A stretch of 64,000 nucleotides of DNA. Source: Paenibacillus illinoisensis NBRC 15959 (GTDB taxonomy: Bacteria > Bacillota > Bacilli > Paenibacillales > Paenibacillaceae). Location of the stretch: contig NZ_BIME01000001.1 in the NCBI RefSeq assembly GCF_004000925.1, forward strand, positions 248,001-312,000, given 5' to 3'. A program made the position numbers and the translations under genes. The notes under the pieces were generated by a model. That model searched no databases. It was not told where the DNA came from and saw only the letters and a list, made by a program, of their open reading frames with translations. Shown piece after piece: positions 53,552 to 63,007 of this stretch (position 1 is its first letter; each line of letters begins with the position of its first letter).

Positions 53552-55270
53552 CTATGAATGACTGTACTGCACCTGATGTAGTCGACTGTAGATCCCACCA
53601 GCTGCAACCAGCTCATCATGATTCCCCTGCTCGGCAATGCCATCCGCGTTCACGACCATGATGCGGTCCGCATTCTTGATGGTTGTCAGGCGGTGTGCAA
53701 TGACCAGCGTAGTTCTGCCCACAGACAGTTCTGCGAGAGATTTCTGAATTAGAGCTTCCGTTTCCGTATCCAGAGCCGATGTAGCTTCGTCAAGGATCAG
53801 AATCGGTGGATTTTTCAGGAACATGCGGGCGATGGACAAACGCTGCTTCTGCCCTCCGGATAGCTTAACGCCACGTTCACCGATGATCGTATCGATGCCG
53901 TCCGGCAATGTGAGAAGTAACTCCTCCAGCGATGCCCGGCGGGCAGCATCCCAGATTTGCTCATCTGTTGCCGTGAGATCCCCATAGGCGATATTCTCCT
54001 TGATGGTTCCCGAGAACAGGAATACATCCTGCTGAACGATACCAATGTGCTTGCGAAGGGATTGCAGCTGCACATCCCGAACATCAACGCCATCCACCGT
54101 GATTCTTCCCTCTTCCACTTCGTAGAACCTTGGGAGCAGACTGCAGATGGTTGTTTTTCCTGCACCGGAAGGTCCAACGAATGCAACGGTTTCTCCCGGT
54201 TTTATAGACAGACTGATATTATTCAGTATACGGCGGCTGGATTCATAACCGAACGATACATTCTCGAAACGGATATCGCCCCGAACATGTTTCAGCTCAA
54301 CTGCGTTTTTGGCATCCGCGATTTCAGGCTCCGTATCAATAATTTCCAGGTAACGCTTGAAGCCAGCAATTCCCTTCGGATAGCTCTCGATGACTGCGTT
54401 AATTTTCTCGATCGGACGGAAGAAGATGTTGGAGAGCAGCAGGAATGCCATGAAGTCACCCATATCGATTTTGCCGTCAATGAAGAACCATGCACCGCTA
54501 ATCATCACAAATACAGTGACCAGTCTCATCATCATATAACTGACCGATATGCTCTTCGCCATCGTTTTATAAGCAAGCAGTTTGGTTTGACGAAAGTTTT
54601 CATTGTCAACGGAAAATAGTTTTTTCTCATGCTCTTCGTTCGCAAATGATTGAACGACACGAATTCCGCCCACGTTATCTTCGATCCGGGAATTGAAATT
54701 ACCCACGTTGCCAAAAAGACGCCGATAGGTTTTAGTCATGCGGCCACCGAACACAATGATGACCCAGGCCATAATCGGAATGATAATAAATGTAATCAGT
54801 GCCAGTTCCAGATTAATATTCGCCATGAGCCAGAATGAACCAATCAATGTCATAACGGCGATGAAGACATCCTCCGGTCCATGGTGAGCAACCTCTCCGA
54901 TATCATTCAGATCATTAGTTAAATGACCAATCAGATGGCCCGTTTTTCGATTATCAAAGAAACGGAAGGATAACTTCTGCAAGTGAGCGAACATTTTCTC
55001 ACGCATGTTGGTCTCAATGTTGATACCGAGCATGTGACCCCAATATGTAACAACATAATTCAAGGCTGTATTAAGTGCATAAATGGACAACAATACAACA
55101 CAAGCCAAGATAATGAGCGGCCAGTCCTGACCTGGCAATAATTCATTAATAAACTTGCTGACCGCAAGTGGAAATGCCAGTTCCAGCAGACCTGCGATAA
55201 CTGCACATCCAAAATCAATGACAAACAGTTTCTTGTAAGGTCGATAATACGAAAAGAAACGACGAATCAT
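53552..55270 (-). CDS. ABC transporter with fused membrane and ATPase domains (BmrA/MsbA type)
   Basis: 572 residues, a half-transporter acting as a homodimer. Six membrane helices to about 300; ATPase with Walker A GPSGAGKT at 366-373, Q-loop IVQQDVFLFSG, signature LSGGQ at 470-474, Walker B ILILDE at 490-495 and the H-loop in VIAHRL. It exports lipids or drugs. Cotranscribed with the Arg-rich small protein before it (2 bases apart), under the tandem GTATAC operators. Confidence 0.92.
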   Translation of the reverse strand: MIRRFFSYYRPYKKLFVIDFGCAVIAGLLELAFPLAVSKFINELLPGQDWPLIILACVVLLSIYALNTALNYVVTYWGHMLGINIETNMREKMFAHLQKLSFRFFDNRKTGHLIGHLTNDLNDIGEVAHHGPEDVFIAVMTLIGSFWLMANINLELALITFIIIPIMAWVIIVFGGRMTKTYRRLFGNVGNFNSRIEDNVGGIRVVQSFANEEHEKKLFSVDNENFRQTKLLAYKTMAKSISVSYMMMRLVTVFVMISGAWFFIDGKIDMGDFMAFLLLSNIFFRPIEKINAVIESYPKGIAGFKRYLEIIDTEPEIADAKNAVELKHVRGDIRFENVSFGYESSRRILNNISLSIKPGETVAFVGPSGAGKTTICSLLPRFYEVEEGRITVDGVDVRDVQLQSLRKHIGIVQQDVFLFSGTIKENIAYGDLTATDEQIWDAARRASLEELLLTLPDGIDTIIGERGVKLSGGQKQRLSIARMFLKNPPILILDEATSALDTETEALIQKSLAELSVGRTTLVIAHRLTTIKNADRIMVVNADGIAEQGNHDELVAAGGIYSRLHQVQYSHS

Positions 55271-55272
55271 TC

Positions 55273-55635
55273 TTATTCACTCTCCAAATCCTTATTAGGG
55301 CTCTCATCTTCATCTTGAAGCTCGAAGAGATGAATATATTCATCAATAACCTGGTCGATCGCTTTTAATTCACCACTAATCATCGGACGAATATGCTCAT
55401 ATTCCGCTTGACCCAGCTGTCTGGCCAAAGTCGTTCTTCGATTTTGCATTTGCTCCAGAAAAACCAGAATGCGGCCACGCCGAAACGTTTGCGCTCCGTT
55501 CCCCCGCTTACCGTGATGTTCACCATGTCCTCTGCCCCTTCTGGACCGTTCACCACGCTGCTCTTCTTCTCCGCGTCCACGTCCTGAACGCACATTTTGA
55601 CGTTCTGCAGATTCATTTGCGTATGGTTCTCTCAT
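55273..55635 (-). CDS. Hypothetical Arg/Gly-rich protein encoded with an ABC exporter
   Basis: 120 residues. The first 50 are very rich in Arg, Gly, Glu and His (SGRGRGEEEQRGERSRRGR); residues 50-110 form a helical domain (FRRGRILVFLEQMQNRR, LGQAEYEHIRPMISGELKAID). No helix-turn-helix and no membrane segment. GGAGGT ribosome binding site; the stop is 2 bases before the ABC exporter ATG. A regulator or assembly partner of the exporter is possible, but no function is known to me. Confidence 0.78.
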   Translation of the reverse strand: MREPYANESAERQNVRSGRGRGEEEQRGERSRRGRGHGEHHGKRGNGAQTFRRGRILVFLEQMQNRRTTLARQLGQAEYEHIRPMISGELKAIDQVIDEYIHLFELQDEDESPNKDLESE

Positions 55636-55655
55636 TTAAAGAACACCTCCACATC

Positions 55656-55717
55656 GTATACATTTGTATACGATTTAATATGTATACGATTGTATACGTG
55701 ATATGCGCATCTGTCAA
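55656..55717 (-). promoter_or_regulatory. ABC exporter promoter with tandem GTATAC palindromes
   Basis: Minus strand: -35 TTGACA (55712-55717), 17-base spacer, -10 TACAAT (55689-55694). Two 16-base palindromes, GTATACATTTGTATAC (55656-55671, perfect) and GTATACGATTGTATAC (55682-55697, plus-strand reading), are 26 bases apart. The upstream one covers the -10 box and the other the start of the transcript. This is the arrangement of a strongly repressed promoter; the repressor is not identified in the window. Confidence 0.75.
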
Positions 55718-55764
55718 CCGTATTTTTCCAATTCGTACAAACAATCATGTAATTGTTTACAACC

Positions 55765-55790
55765 AAAAAAAGCCGCGATTACCGCGACTT
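55765..55790 (-). terminator. Terminator after alpha/beta hydrolase
   Basis: Minus strand AAGTCGCGGTAATCGCGGCTTTTTTT hairpin. Confidence 0.8.
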
Positions 55791-55838
55791 GTTATTGGAT
55801 TTTTTAAATTTTTGAAGGCATTTATGCGGTCATAACCG

Positions 55839-57293
55839 CTACAATTCTTGTGGATCTATAAACTTCACCTCTGGATACATGTCGCTCGGTCCCTGAAGCA
55901 GATTGCCACCGGTTCCTTTCAGCTGCTTATTAAAGAAATCGAGTACATATTGATTTACGATATTTGATCCTCTTTTACCATTGATGTCTCCTGTGATCCC
56001 GGACAGTTTAACCAGCTCCGAATAGAATTGAAGATCCGTGAAATTGAAGTGCTGGGTTCCTTCTATATAAATCACATTTCCCCCATGTTCGATAACATTT
56101 TTCATAATGTGCAGCTCATCTGAAAGAAATTTATTTACTTCGTTATCCGAATTTCTATCCTTTTCAAAATTGACTAACCAGTCTTTAAAACTTCCCGATC
56201 TGATGAACATAAACGGTTTGTTTATATCATCTCTATTTTCTACTTCATTCAGAGAGCCATCCATATTAACCCCGGCCTTAATTCGATGATCCAAATACGT
56301 TGCATTAAACGCCGTTGCACCCCCAAAAGAATGCCCCATCGCACCGACGTTATTTAAATCCATTTTCCCTTTGAATTGACTTTCAATTGCACCTGAATTC
56401 AGCTTTTCGATTTGATTGATCACAAACTCCACGTCTTTTGTCCATATATCCCCAATTTCTCTGCGGTCATCTATGGTTGTCATCTTTGTTGTATAGCCCG
56501 TTACACGGCCATCAGGAAAAAGGGTAGCAAAGGTGCTGTACGTATGATCGATTGTCACTACGATAAACCCATGACTGGCCAGATTCTCCGCCTGTGATGC
56601 TTGTAGAACTCTACTAGTTCCCATACCATGAGATAGCAGTACCACGGGATAAGGACTTTCAGAAGGTAATATTTCTACATTTTCATAAGAGTTGGTTTGA
56701 CTATACTTCCAGTAGTCGAGCATAAATTCGGGCAGTTTTAAAGAAGTAGAGAAGCTCTGAATATACTTTTTGAACATTTCTTTATCTTTTGGAAACAGCG
56801 TGTCACGCTTGTTGTTATTCATGTTCTCAGTAGGATACCAGAATTGGACCATTAACTCCCTCTTGTCGCTCTGATCTTCAGTTAAGACTTCGTCTCTGTT
56901 CTGATCCGTAAAATGAAAGGTTTGAGTACCCACTTTCTCCGGACCATCCGGCTTCGGCAAATTAAAGACAGGTAAGTATACAGACAAGGCAGTAGATATC
57001 ACAAGTAGAATGACGATTAAGGAAGATAGACTATATTTCAACAACTTCCCTATTTTTAGATTCACCATCTTTTCGGAATGTCTGAGTAAAACAATAAGTA
57101 TGAATAGAGCCGTCATGATATATACCAAGAGCAACTGCCATCTGTATCCCTCAACCAAAAAATGAGCTACGAGTATGACGCTGCTTCCTATCCCCAAACC
57201 CAAGCCTGTTTTCTTTGCACTTCTTTTAATAAATAGTAGGTCTACGAGTAACGCGAAACAGGATAGAACTAAAAGTATCTCAAATAATCTCAT
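55839..57293 (-). CDS. Membrane-anchored alpha/beta hydrolase (PAF-acetylhydrolase-like)
   Basis: 484 residues. Four hydrophobic segments in the first 115 residues anchor the protein; the catalytic domain is outside. Nucleophile Ser in MGHSFGGATAFN (about residue 320), His in YIEGTQHFNFTD (about 430), and an Asp in GVNMDGSL. LLSHGMGTSRVLQASQAENLASHGF is the oxyanion region. The platelet-activating-factor acetylhydrolase/dienelactone hydrolase type cleaves esters; substrate unknown. Confidence 0.85.
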   Translation of the reverse strand: MRLFEILLVLSCFALLVDLLFIKRSAKKTGLGLGIGSSVILVAHFLVEGYRWQLLLVYIMTALFILIVLLRHSEKMVNLKIGKLLKYSLSSLIVILLVISTALSVYLPVFNLPKPDGPEKVGTQTFHFTDQNRDEVLTEDQSDKRELMVQFWYPTENMNNNKRDTLFPKDKEMFKKYIQSFSTSLKLPEFMLDYWKYSQTNSYENVEILPSESPYPVVLLSHGMGTSRVLQASQAENLASHGFIVVTIDHTYSTFATLFPDGRVTGYTTKMTTIDDRREIGDIWTKDVEFVINQIEKLNSGAIESQFKGKMDLNNVGAMGHSFGGATAFNATYLDHRIKAGVNMDGSLNEVENRDDINKPFMFIRSGSFKDWLVNFEKDRNSDNEVNKFLSDELHIMKNVIEHGGNVIYIEGTQHFNFTDLQFYSELVKLSGITGDINGKRGSNIVNQYVLDFFNKQLKGTGGNLLQGPSDMYPEVKFIDPQEL

Positions 57294-57346
57294 GTTGAAT
57301 GCCTCTCTCTTTCATCACGGACATCGTCCGAATTAGATATATTATG

Positions 57347-57372
57347 GAAAAGCCGCCCCGTAGGACGATTTC
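57347..57372 (-). terminator. Terminator after second alpha/beta hydrolase
   Basis: Minus strand AAATCGTCCTACGGGGCGGCTTTTCC hairpin with G-U pairs. Confidence 0.65.
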
Positions 57373-57426
57373 TCATATTCGTTCATACACACTTGTTAAG
57401 TTAAAGAGTGTACGTCTACACCACAT

Positions 57427-58410
57427 TTACTTCGCTTCGTTCATAAAAGCTCTAACGTCTTCAGCAATTTTTTTGAATTGAGTATGATGTAAATAATGTG
57501 AACCATCCATTGTAATTACTTTCCCATGTACCGAATTTTTGATCTGTCCTTCATGCAGCGGGATCCATCCTTCTACCTCTTCATTATTTGCTTGTACAAA
57601 GAGAAGAAGTGGAAGATCTTCAGGGAAGGTTAAACCTTGAGCACCTTTAAAATTGGAATAAATATGCTCCATCTCGTTTAATGACGTGGGATTATACATG
57701 TTTTTATTCGAGATCATTTTCATCTGCTCAACCATGTGATCATCAAATGCCAGTCCCTCATAGGGGTCTGCACTCACTTTCATCATTAATCTTAAAAGAC
57801 CTGTATTTCTAAGAAGAGCAAACGTTTTTAATGGGAACTTCGCATCTGTAATACTCGGTTGGGTGGAAACACTACTGTCAATACCGACAAAAGCAGTCAC
57901 CTCATCGGGATATTTGTTCACATAATCAATGCTGTAAATGCCTGCAATAGAGTGACCCATGAGCATGTACTGATGAATATCAAGTTGTTGCAGAACTTCA
58001 TGAACTTCACTTACGATATTCTCTGTGGTTCTTTCTTTTTCAGTTTCATCACTTAATCCATAACCGAATGGCTCAACAGCAACAACTTTGTAATAAGGAG
58101 ATAATTCATCAATAAGTAACTTGAAATCAAGCGCTGGGGCAGCTGTTCCATAACCTGGCAGAAGCACAATCGTTTCCTTGCCTTCGCCTTGAATGAACAC
58201 ATTCATATTTTTCCCGTCTACAGATACGTGCTGACCGTAAGATTCTATCTTTTTCGCCTCTGAATTACGGCTAGTTACATTCGTGATATAAACAATGGAT
58301 AGAAAAAGAACTATGGCGATCGCGATTGCAGCTATAATTTTAAGTAGAATGTTTCGCACTTTCCTTATCTTCAATTCCTTCCTCGTTTTCTTTTTCCATT
58401 GATGTGACAT
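57427..58410 (-). CDS. Membrane-anchored alpha/beta hydrolase
   Basis: 327 residues from ATG 58410 with AGGAG 8 bases upstream; the frame is open to 58449 without such a site. One N-terminal membrane helix (about 20-45), then a fold with nucleophile Ser in MGHSIAGIYS, Asp in LLLFVQANNEEVEGW region, His in MDGSHYLHH. Related to the proline iminopeptidase/epoxide hydrolase group. Likely a single gene; function unknown. Confidence 0.85.
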   Translation of the reverse strand: MSHQWKKKTRKELKIRKVRNILLKIIAAIAIAIVLFLSIVYITNVTSRNSEAKKIESYGQHVSVDGKNMNVFIQGEGKETIVLLPGYGTAAPALDFKLLIDELSPYYKVVAVEPFGYGLSDETEKERTTENIVSEVHEVLQQLDIHQYMLMGHSIAGIYSIDYVNKYPDEVTAFVGIDSSVSTQPSITDAKFPLKTFALLRNTGLLRLMMKVSADPYEGLAFDDHMVEQMKMISNKNMYNPTSLNEMEHIYSNFKGAQGLTFPEDLPLLLFVQANNEEVEGWIPLHEGQIKNSVHGKVITMDGSHYLHHTQFKKIAEDVRAFMNEAK

Positions 58411-58521
58411 ATCATCTTCTCCTATCATAATTTGTCCACTGCCAAGCAAGCCGCTATAGCAAGTCTAACTAACCAAAATGTCCTTACCGTGACGTCAATA
58501 TGAACGGAGTATGAACCAAAC

Positions 58522-58574
58522 AAAAAAATGCTACGGCCACATACAAGAGTACTTGTACGTTAGCCGCAGCATGG
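58522..58574 (-). terminator. Long terminator after histidine kinase
   Basis: Base stem ATGCTGCGGC / GCCGTAGCAT (one G-U pair) with an inner ACGTACAAG / CTTGTATGT stem; seven Ts on the minus strand. Confidence 0.75.
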
Positions 58575-58613
58575 TGAAGCTTTATTGGGGCAACGGATGG
58601 ACATTCTATAAAT

Positions 58614-59984
58614 CTAACTATCGCTTGGTGTAGAGATTGGTAGAGTGACAATAAAGGTGGTTCCTTGCCCTGGTTCACTTTCCACCTGAATGTCACCTTG
58701 ATGAAGCGATATAATCTGTTTGACGATGGCAAGTCCCATACCGCTACCATCATACTTACGGCTGTGGGAACGATCCGCCTTGAAAAAGCGCTCGAATATA
58801 CGCTTCTGATCTTTCAGGGGAATACCTATGCCCGTGTCGGATATATGGACAGTCACGTTCTTGATATCCCGGATCATGCTGACGGTAATCACTCCGCCAT
58901 CTTCAGAAAATTTGATGCCATTACTGAGGATATTCGTCCATACCTGATTCAACTGATCATGGTCAGCCATGACTTTAACGTCCTCTAGATCAAGCTCAAA
59001 ATGAATGTTACGAGCAGACCATTGTGGTTGGAGCGCCACAATCACCCGTCTGATCTGTTCATCCAGGCTAAACGTAAGTAGCCGCAGCTGCTGTGACTGA
59101 GATTCCAGCATGCTCAGTTTAAGCAGGTTATCACTCATTTTGGACATCCGCTTGGCCTCAGAGATAATAATGTCAAGATAACGACTTCGCTCGTGATCTG
59201 TGAGATTAACTTGCTTGATAGCTTGAGCGTAACCTGATATCGAAGTAAGAGGAGATTGAACCTCATGCGACACATTAGTTACAAATTCCCTACGCATCTG
59301 CTCCAGGTGCTGCAAATCGTGCATCATCTCTTCGAAGCTGCGAGCCAATGTCCCCAGTTCACTCGTTTGCTTGATATTCAGCTTAACGCTGAAATCGCCA
59401 GCTGCAATCCGTTTGGTCGCTTTGGTCAACTTTTTGATCGGTCTCACCAGAAATATAGAGGCAACCAGAATCAGCAAACTTCCTGTAATCAACGAGGAGG
59501 TTGCGAAGATCAATGCCCATTTGGCCACAAAAGAAGCGGCAGGCGGTGAAAGTGTTTCCAGGAACATCGCTTTTGTTCCCATGTCCGTCTTGATAGGCAA
59601 GCCCAGAAGAACTGTGGCTATACCGTTTGGCGTATCCTGAACAACACCTCCATCTATTACCTTTTTAAGCTGTTCTTTTGTTACCGCAACAGACTTATGT
59701 TGGTTACCCTTTCCATAAGATTGGAACTGACCTGTTGCTTCATAAATTCGAATATAGTAAGAATCGAGTTGCTTCATTCCACTTACGAAAGACTCCGCTT
59801 CCTCCGGCGGAAGGGTTTCGTAGATCTGCACGACATCTTGGCCGAAGTTGCGTATGTTGATGTGAGCATTCTCGTTCAGTTGATCTTCAAAAATCCAGGT
59901 AGACATAAAAAAAGAAATAACGGTTCCTGCGATGACGGAGACCAGGAAGGTAAGGACCACACGGATATATAAAGATCTCATCAC
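58614..59984 (-). CDS. Sensor histidine kinase
   Basis: 456 residues. Membrane helices at about 8-28 and 158-180 enclose an extracytoplasmic sensor domain; HAMP at 180-235; phospho-acceptor H240 in FVTNVSHEVQSPLTS; ATPase with N box NILSNGIKF, G1 DTGIGI, F box ERFFKAD and G2 GSGMGLAI. It probably phosphorylates the response regulator next to it, whose gene end it overlaps by 4 bases. Signal unknown; it is not a BceS-type intramembrane kinase. Confidence 0.93.
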   Translation of the reverse strand: MMRSLYIRVVLTFLVSVIAGTVISFFMSTWIFEDQLNENAHINIRNFGQDVVQIYETLPPEEAESFVSGMKQLDSYYIRIYEATGQFQSYGKGNQHKSVAVTKEQLKKVIDGGVVQDTPNGIATVLLGLPIKTDMGTKAMFLETLSPPAASFVAKWALIFATSSLITGSLLILVASIFLVRPIKKLTKATKRIAAGDFSVKLNIKQTSELGTLARSFEEMMHDLQHLEQMRREFVTNVSHEVQSPLTSISGYAQAIKQVNLTDHERSRYLDIIISEAKRMSKMSDNLLKLSMLESQSQQLRLLTFSLDEQIRRVIVALQPQWSARNIHFELDLEDVKVMADHDQLNQVWTNILSNGIKFSEDGGVITVSMIRDIKNVTVHISDTGIGIPLKDQKRIFERFFKADRSHSRKYDGSGMGLAIVKQIISLHQGDIQVESEPGQGTTFIVTLPISTPSDS

Positions 59985-60655
59985 TCGTAAACCTCAAGCC
60001 GATAACCAAGACCACGAACTGTTTCAATTCGAAAATCCGTTGAAGCCATAAATCTTTCCCGCAAGCGTTTAATATGTACATCAATCGTTCGATCATCTCC
60101 GGCATAATCAATTCCCCAAATTTGATCGATCAGTTGTTCTCGCGTATACACCTGTCCAGGTGTTCCCGCAAGTTTGTATAGAAGCTCGAATTCCTTCAGC
60201 GGCAGCGTAAGAGATTCCGTGCCATTCATGATTTTATAGGTTTGCTTATCTAATATGAGCTTGCCCAGCTGAATCGTTTGTGTTGAACCGATCCGGTAGC
60301 GCTTCAGCAGTGCTCTAACGCGAACCGTCAATTCCAGCGGATCAAACGGCTTGGTCAGATAATCATCTGTTCCCAGTTCAAAACCCTTGACCTTCTCCCA
60401 TGTTTCACCTCGTGCAGTCAACATAAGCAAGGGAAGGTCAGGACTTGCCCTGCGCAGTTCCTTGCATAATGTCCAACCATCCATAACTGGCATCATAATG
60501 TCTAGCACAACCAGATCCACAGGTGTCGATGCATACACGGCCAAGGCCTCCTTGCCATCTGCAGCTTCTACCGTGGTGAATCCGTCATTTTTCAAAAATA
60601 AACAGACAAGTTCGCGAATGTTCGCATCATCGTCAGCAACAAGTATTGTCGGCAT
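59981..60655 (-). CDS. OmpR/PhoB family response regulator
   Basis: 224 residues from ATG 60655 with AAGGAG 6 bases upstream. Receiver domain 1-118 with acidic pocket VADDDAN, phospho-acceptor D52 in LVVLDIMMP and Lys in LTKPFDP; DNA-binding winged helix 130-222 (LPLKEFELLYKL, RTIDVHIKRLRERF, IETVRGLGYRLE). Controls genes not evident here. First gene of the two-component operon, coupled to the kinase by an ATGA overlap. Confidence 0.93.
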   Translation of the reverse strand: MPTILVADDDANIRELVCLFLKNDGFTTVEAADGKEALAVYASTPVDLVVLDIMMPVMDGWTLCKELRRASPDLPLLMLTARGETWEKVKGFELGTDDYLTKPFDPLELTVRVRALLKRYRIGSTQTIQLGKLILDKQTYKIMNGTESLTLPLKEFELLYKLAGTPGQVYTREQLIDQIWGIDYAGDDRTIDVHIKRLRERFMASTDFRIETVRGLGYRLEVYE

Positions 60656-60764
60656 GTGCTTCTCCTTTTCCTCCAATGCAATCTAAGTAGTCTTAACCAT
60701 TATACTATTAATTTACTTGGTTGACCCCCTGTGTGATGTTTATCCAGACTGCTGCTGGAGACTC

Positions 60765-61532
60765 TCATTGCTTTTCATAGGCAGGAGAAGTTGTATGGAG
60801 GTTGCTCAATCTATATTGCATGTCTGCCTTGTTCTGTTGAAATTGTTTGAGCCGATAACCGTTAGCACCGGACGGATGGGGGAAGCCCCATAATATCCTT
60901 GTCTCACGTATTCGTTTCTCCTCAAGCAATTGACGAAGCACAGCTTCAACTGACTTCCCAAGCGGAATAACTAAGGGTTCGTCCAGTTGACTCCACTCAG
61001 GCAGAAAAGACCCAAGTACAGCATCATATAGAAAAGGATTGTGGGTAATGGCAGGTTGATGTCCCGTATAATTTTGCTGCTTCACTAAGATTGGATACCG
61101 AATCAGGGAAGTGGTGTGCAGAAGCGAGCACTCCGAATCAAAAAGCATACTCACATGACGTACATTTAAAAATTGATGCAGGCCTATCTCCTGAAGCATT
61201 TGGATTACGTTTGTTCGCATGACTCCAGCCATTCTGGCAGCAAACTTTGCTTCCTGACAGGCTGTTTCGTAGGTTGCCTGATGCTTCAAGGCTTGGATAG
61301 CTGTGCGATAAGCAATCTCCATCTGCTGCCAACCGGGTGTAATGCCAACAAGCATGACTTTGGCGGAGGAATTGATATAGTCATTATGCGGAGAATAGTA
61401 CATCTCAATGTTTCCTGCTGCTCCCAATTTCAGATCATTAATTAACAGATCCGCTTTTGTGTACCTCTGTTTCAGGGGAAGTGACTTCATGAACTCAATC
61501 AGACGTTTATGTTGGATAGAATCTATTAGCAA
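60765..61532 (-). CDS. Uracil-DNA-glycosylase-superfamily-like protein of unknown function
   Basis: 255 residues. Two landmarks of the UDG fold are visible: VMLVGITPGWQQ at 59-70, like motif A (GxxPG), and ILWGFPHPSGANGYRL at 213-228, like the HPS motif B; PLVIPLGKSVEAVL at 187-200 fits the middle strand. The Asn/Asp or Gln of active glycosylases is not obvious, so catalysis is uncertain. Conserved Cys residues (CQEAKFAAR, SECSLL) do not form a FeS cluster set. No neighbour suggests a pathway. Confidence 0.65.
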   Translation of the reverse strand: MLIDSIQHKRLIEFMKSLPLKQRYTKADLLINDLKLGAAGNIEMYYSPHNDYINSSAKVMLVGITPGWQQMEIAYRTAIQALKHQATYETACQEAKFAARMAGVMRTNVIQMLQEIGLHQFLNVRHVSMLFDSECSLLHTTSLIRYPILVKQQNYTGHQPAITHNPFLYDAVLGSFLPEWSQLDEPLVIPLGKSVEAVLRQLLEEKRIRETRILWGFPHPSGANGYRLKQFQQNKADMQYRLSNLHTTSPAYEKQ

Positions 61533-61567
61533 AACGTTCCCTCCTCGCCTTCTAGCATTTTGTCATT

Positions 61568-61592
61568 TGAAAAAAACCGCCCATGGGCGGTC
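61568..61592 (-). terminator. Terminator after NmrA-like gene
   Basis: Palindromic ACCGCCCATGGGCGGT followed by Ts on the minus strand. Confidence 0.75.
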
Positions 61593-61614
61593 TTGTAATG
61601 GTGTCCGGGATGAC

Positions 61615-62253
61615 CTACTCTGTAACCAAGACGGCTTTACGATCATACGTGCTATCGTTCACATGTTTAAGCATAAAATCAGCCAAATTGGCTCGCGACA
61701 GCTTGAGTTTCCGAGACTTGTCCGGGTGGATCTCCGCTTCGTGAATATACTTTCCATTATAACGATCCATAGTGAGCATGGGAGGTTGAACGAGTATCCA
61801 ATTCAGCTTGCTGCTGGTTACGAGGTTGTCCTTGTCCAGGTGATCGCGAAGCAGATTGGTCATGACGTTCGGGATGACATATTTATATAAGAAACCGAGC
61901 TTACCGGTCTCTTTGTGAGTACCAATAAACGACACATGAATCAATTTGCCTGCTATGTTGTTTTCCATCGCCTGGATGATGTTTTTCAGGGCATCGATAA
62001 GAACGAGATCTCTTTTGAACATGCTCTTCGCACCAAGCACCGAAAAGACTGCGTCAAATTTTTCTTTTTTCAGGACATGATCGACATCCGTATACTGGGT
62101 TACTTCTCCCTGTACAACCTTTAATTTCGGATCAGAAATGCCCAGTTTGGAAGGATTGCGGACAAAAGCAGTTACGGTATGCCCTTCATCAAGTGCACTC
62201 AGCAGCAGCTCCTTGCCCGTTCTTCCAGTCGCTCCAAATATGATGATGTTCAT
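61615..62253 (-). CDS. NAD(P)-binding NmrA/SDR-like protein
   Basis: 212 residues from ATG 62253; an in-frame ATG five codons earlier is possible, as neither has a clear ribosome binding site. Rossmann motif MNIIIFGATGRTGKELLLSA (1-20) and TAFVRNPSKL; the VFSVLGAKS strand follows. Lacks the YxxxK dyad of classical SDRs. Probably an NAD(P)H-sensing or flavin reductase-like (BVR-B type) protein. Downstream of the TetR gene by about 30 bases and in the same direction, so they are probably one operon. Confidence 0.83.
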   Translation of the reverse strand: MNIIIFGATGRTGKELLLSALDEGHTVTAFVRNPSKLGISDPKLKVVQGEVTQYTDVDHVLKKEKFDAVFSVLGAKSMFKRDLVLIDALKNIIQAMENNIAGKLIHVSFIGTHKETGKLGFLYKYVIPNVMTNLLRDHLDKDNLVTSSKLNWILVQPPMLTMDRYNGKYIHEAEIHPDKSRKLKLSRANLADFMLKHVNDSTYDRKAVLVTE

Positions 62254-62283
62254 GCGTCTCACATCCATTCTTTGTTGTTTTTT

Positions 62284-62895
62284 TTACATGAGTCCTTTGT
62301 ACGAATACGAGCGAATCAATGAGAATTGTTTGGCCAGAAAATGTGGGGCATAAGGCATGTCATTACGAAGCCAAGCCACAATGGTTCCGATCAGTGCCGA
62401 AGAGCTGTACCAAATCGCAATTTCCTTATGGATGCCTGCCTGTGCAAACACACTTTCCATTTCCAACTTTTCTATTTTCTCTGTAATGAGTCTGGTTAAC
62501 AATTTCAACAACCGTTCAGTGAAAATAGGCGTACGTTTGGATGCGAGCACCACCCGATAGAATTTGGGATGATCGGCAAAATGCTCAAGCACTTTCACCA
62601 GAACCGGCCAGGCCTCCTCTGTCTCATTATTGTCAAACCGGTGATACTGATCTACGATCCGTTCAATATGTTCATTCATCTCGTCCGCCATCTTCTCCAT
62701 CATATCCGTAATATCACGATAATGAAGATAGAAGGTTACCCGGTTAATGGTTGCACGTTCGGCAATCCGGTTCACCGTTAATTTTTCGATATCCACTTCC
62801 TGCAGCAGATCTACGAAGGCATCCCGGATGAGCTGCCTTGTCCGGAGTATTCGCGGATCGGTAGCGGACTTGTTATCGTTTTTCATTCTATTCAC
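62284..62895 (-). CDS. TetR/AcrR family transcriptional regulator
   Basis: 203 residues. N-terminal helix-turn-helix TRQLIRDAFVDLLQEVDIEKLTVNRIAERATINRVTFYLHYRDITDM at about 14-60; the C-terminal domain is of the TetR_C_7-like type (DhaS-like regulators). Divergent from a DHA2 exporter, the usual partner arrangement (as LmrA-LmrB), so it is probably the repressor of both. Confidence 0.9.
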   Translation of the reverse strand: MNRMKNDNKSATDPRILRTRQLIRDAFVDLLQEVDIEKLTVNRIAERATINRVTFYLHYRDITDMMEKMADEMNEHIERIVDQYHRFDNNETEEAWPVLVKVLEHFADHPKFYRVVLASKRTPIFTERLLKLLTRLITEKIEKLEMESVFAQAGIHKEIAIWYSSSALIGTIVAWLRNDMPYAPHFLAKQFSLIRSYSYKGLM

Positions 62896-63007
62896 TCCTT
62901 CAATTTGAGAAAATTACAATTTTAAATAATGAGTCGTTTTTTTTCTAAATAAGCTACAAATTTATTGATTCTGTAAAATAAGCAACGAAAATAGCCAGAA
63001 GTGTAAA

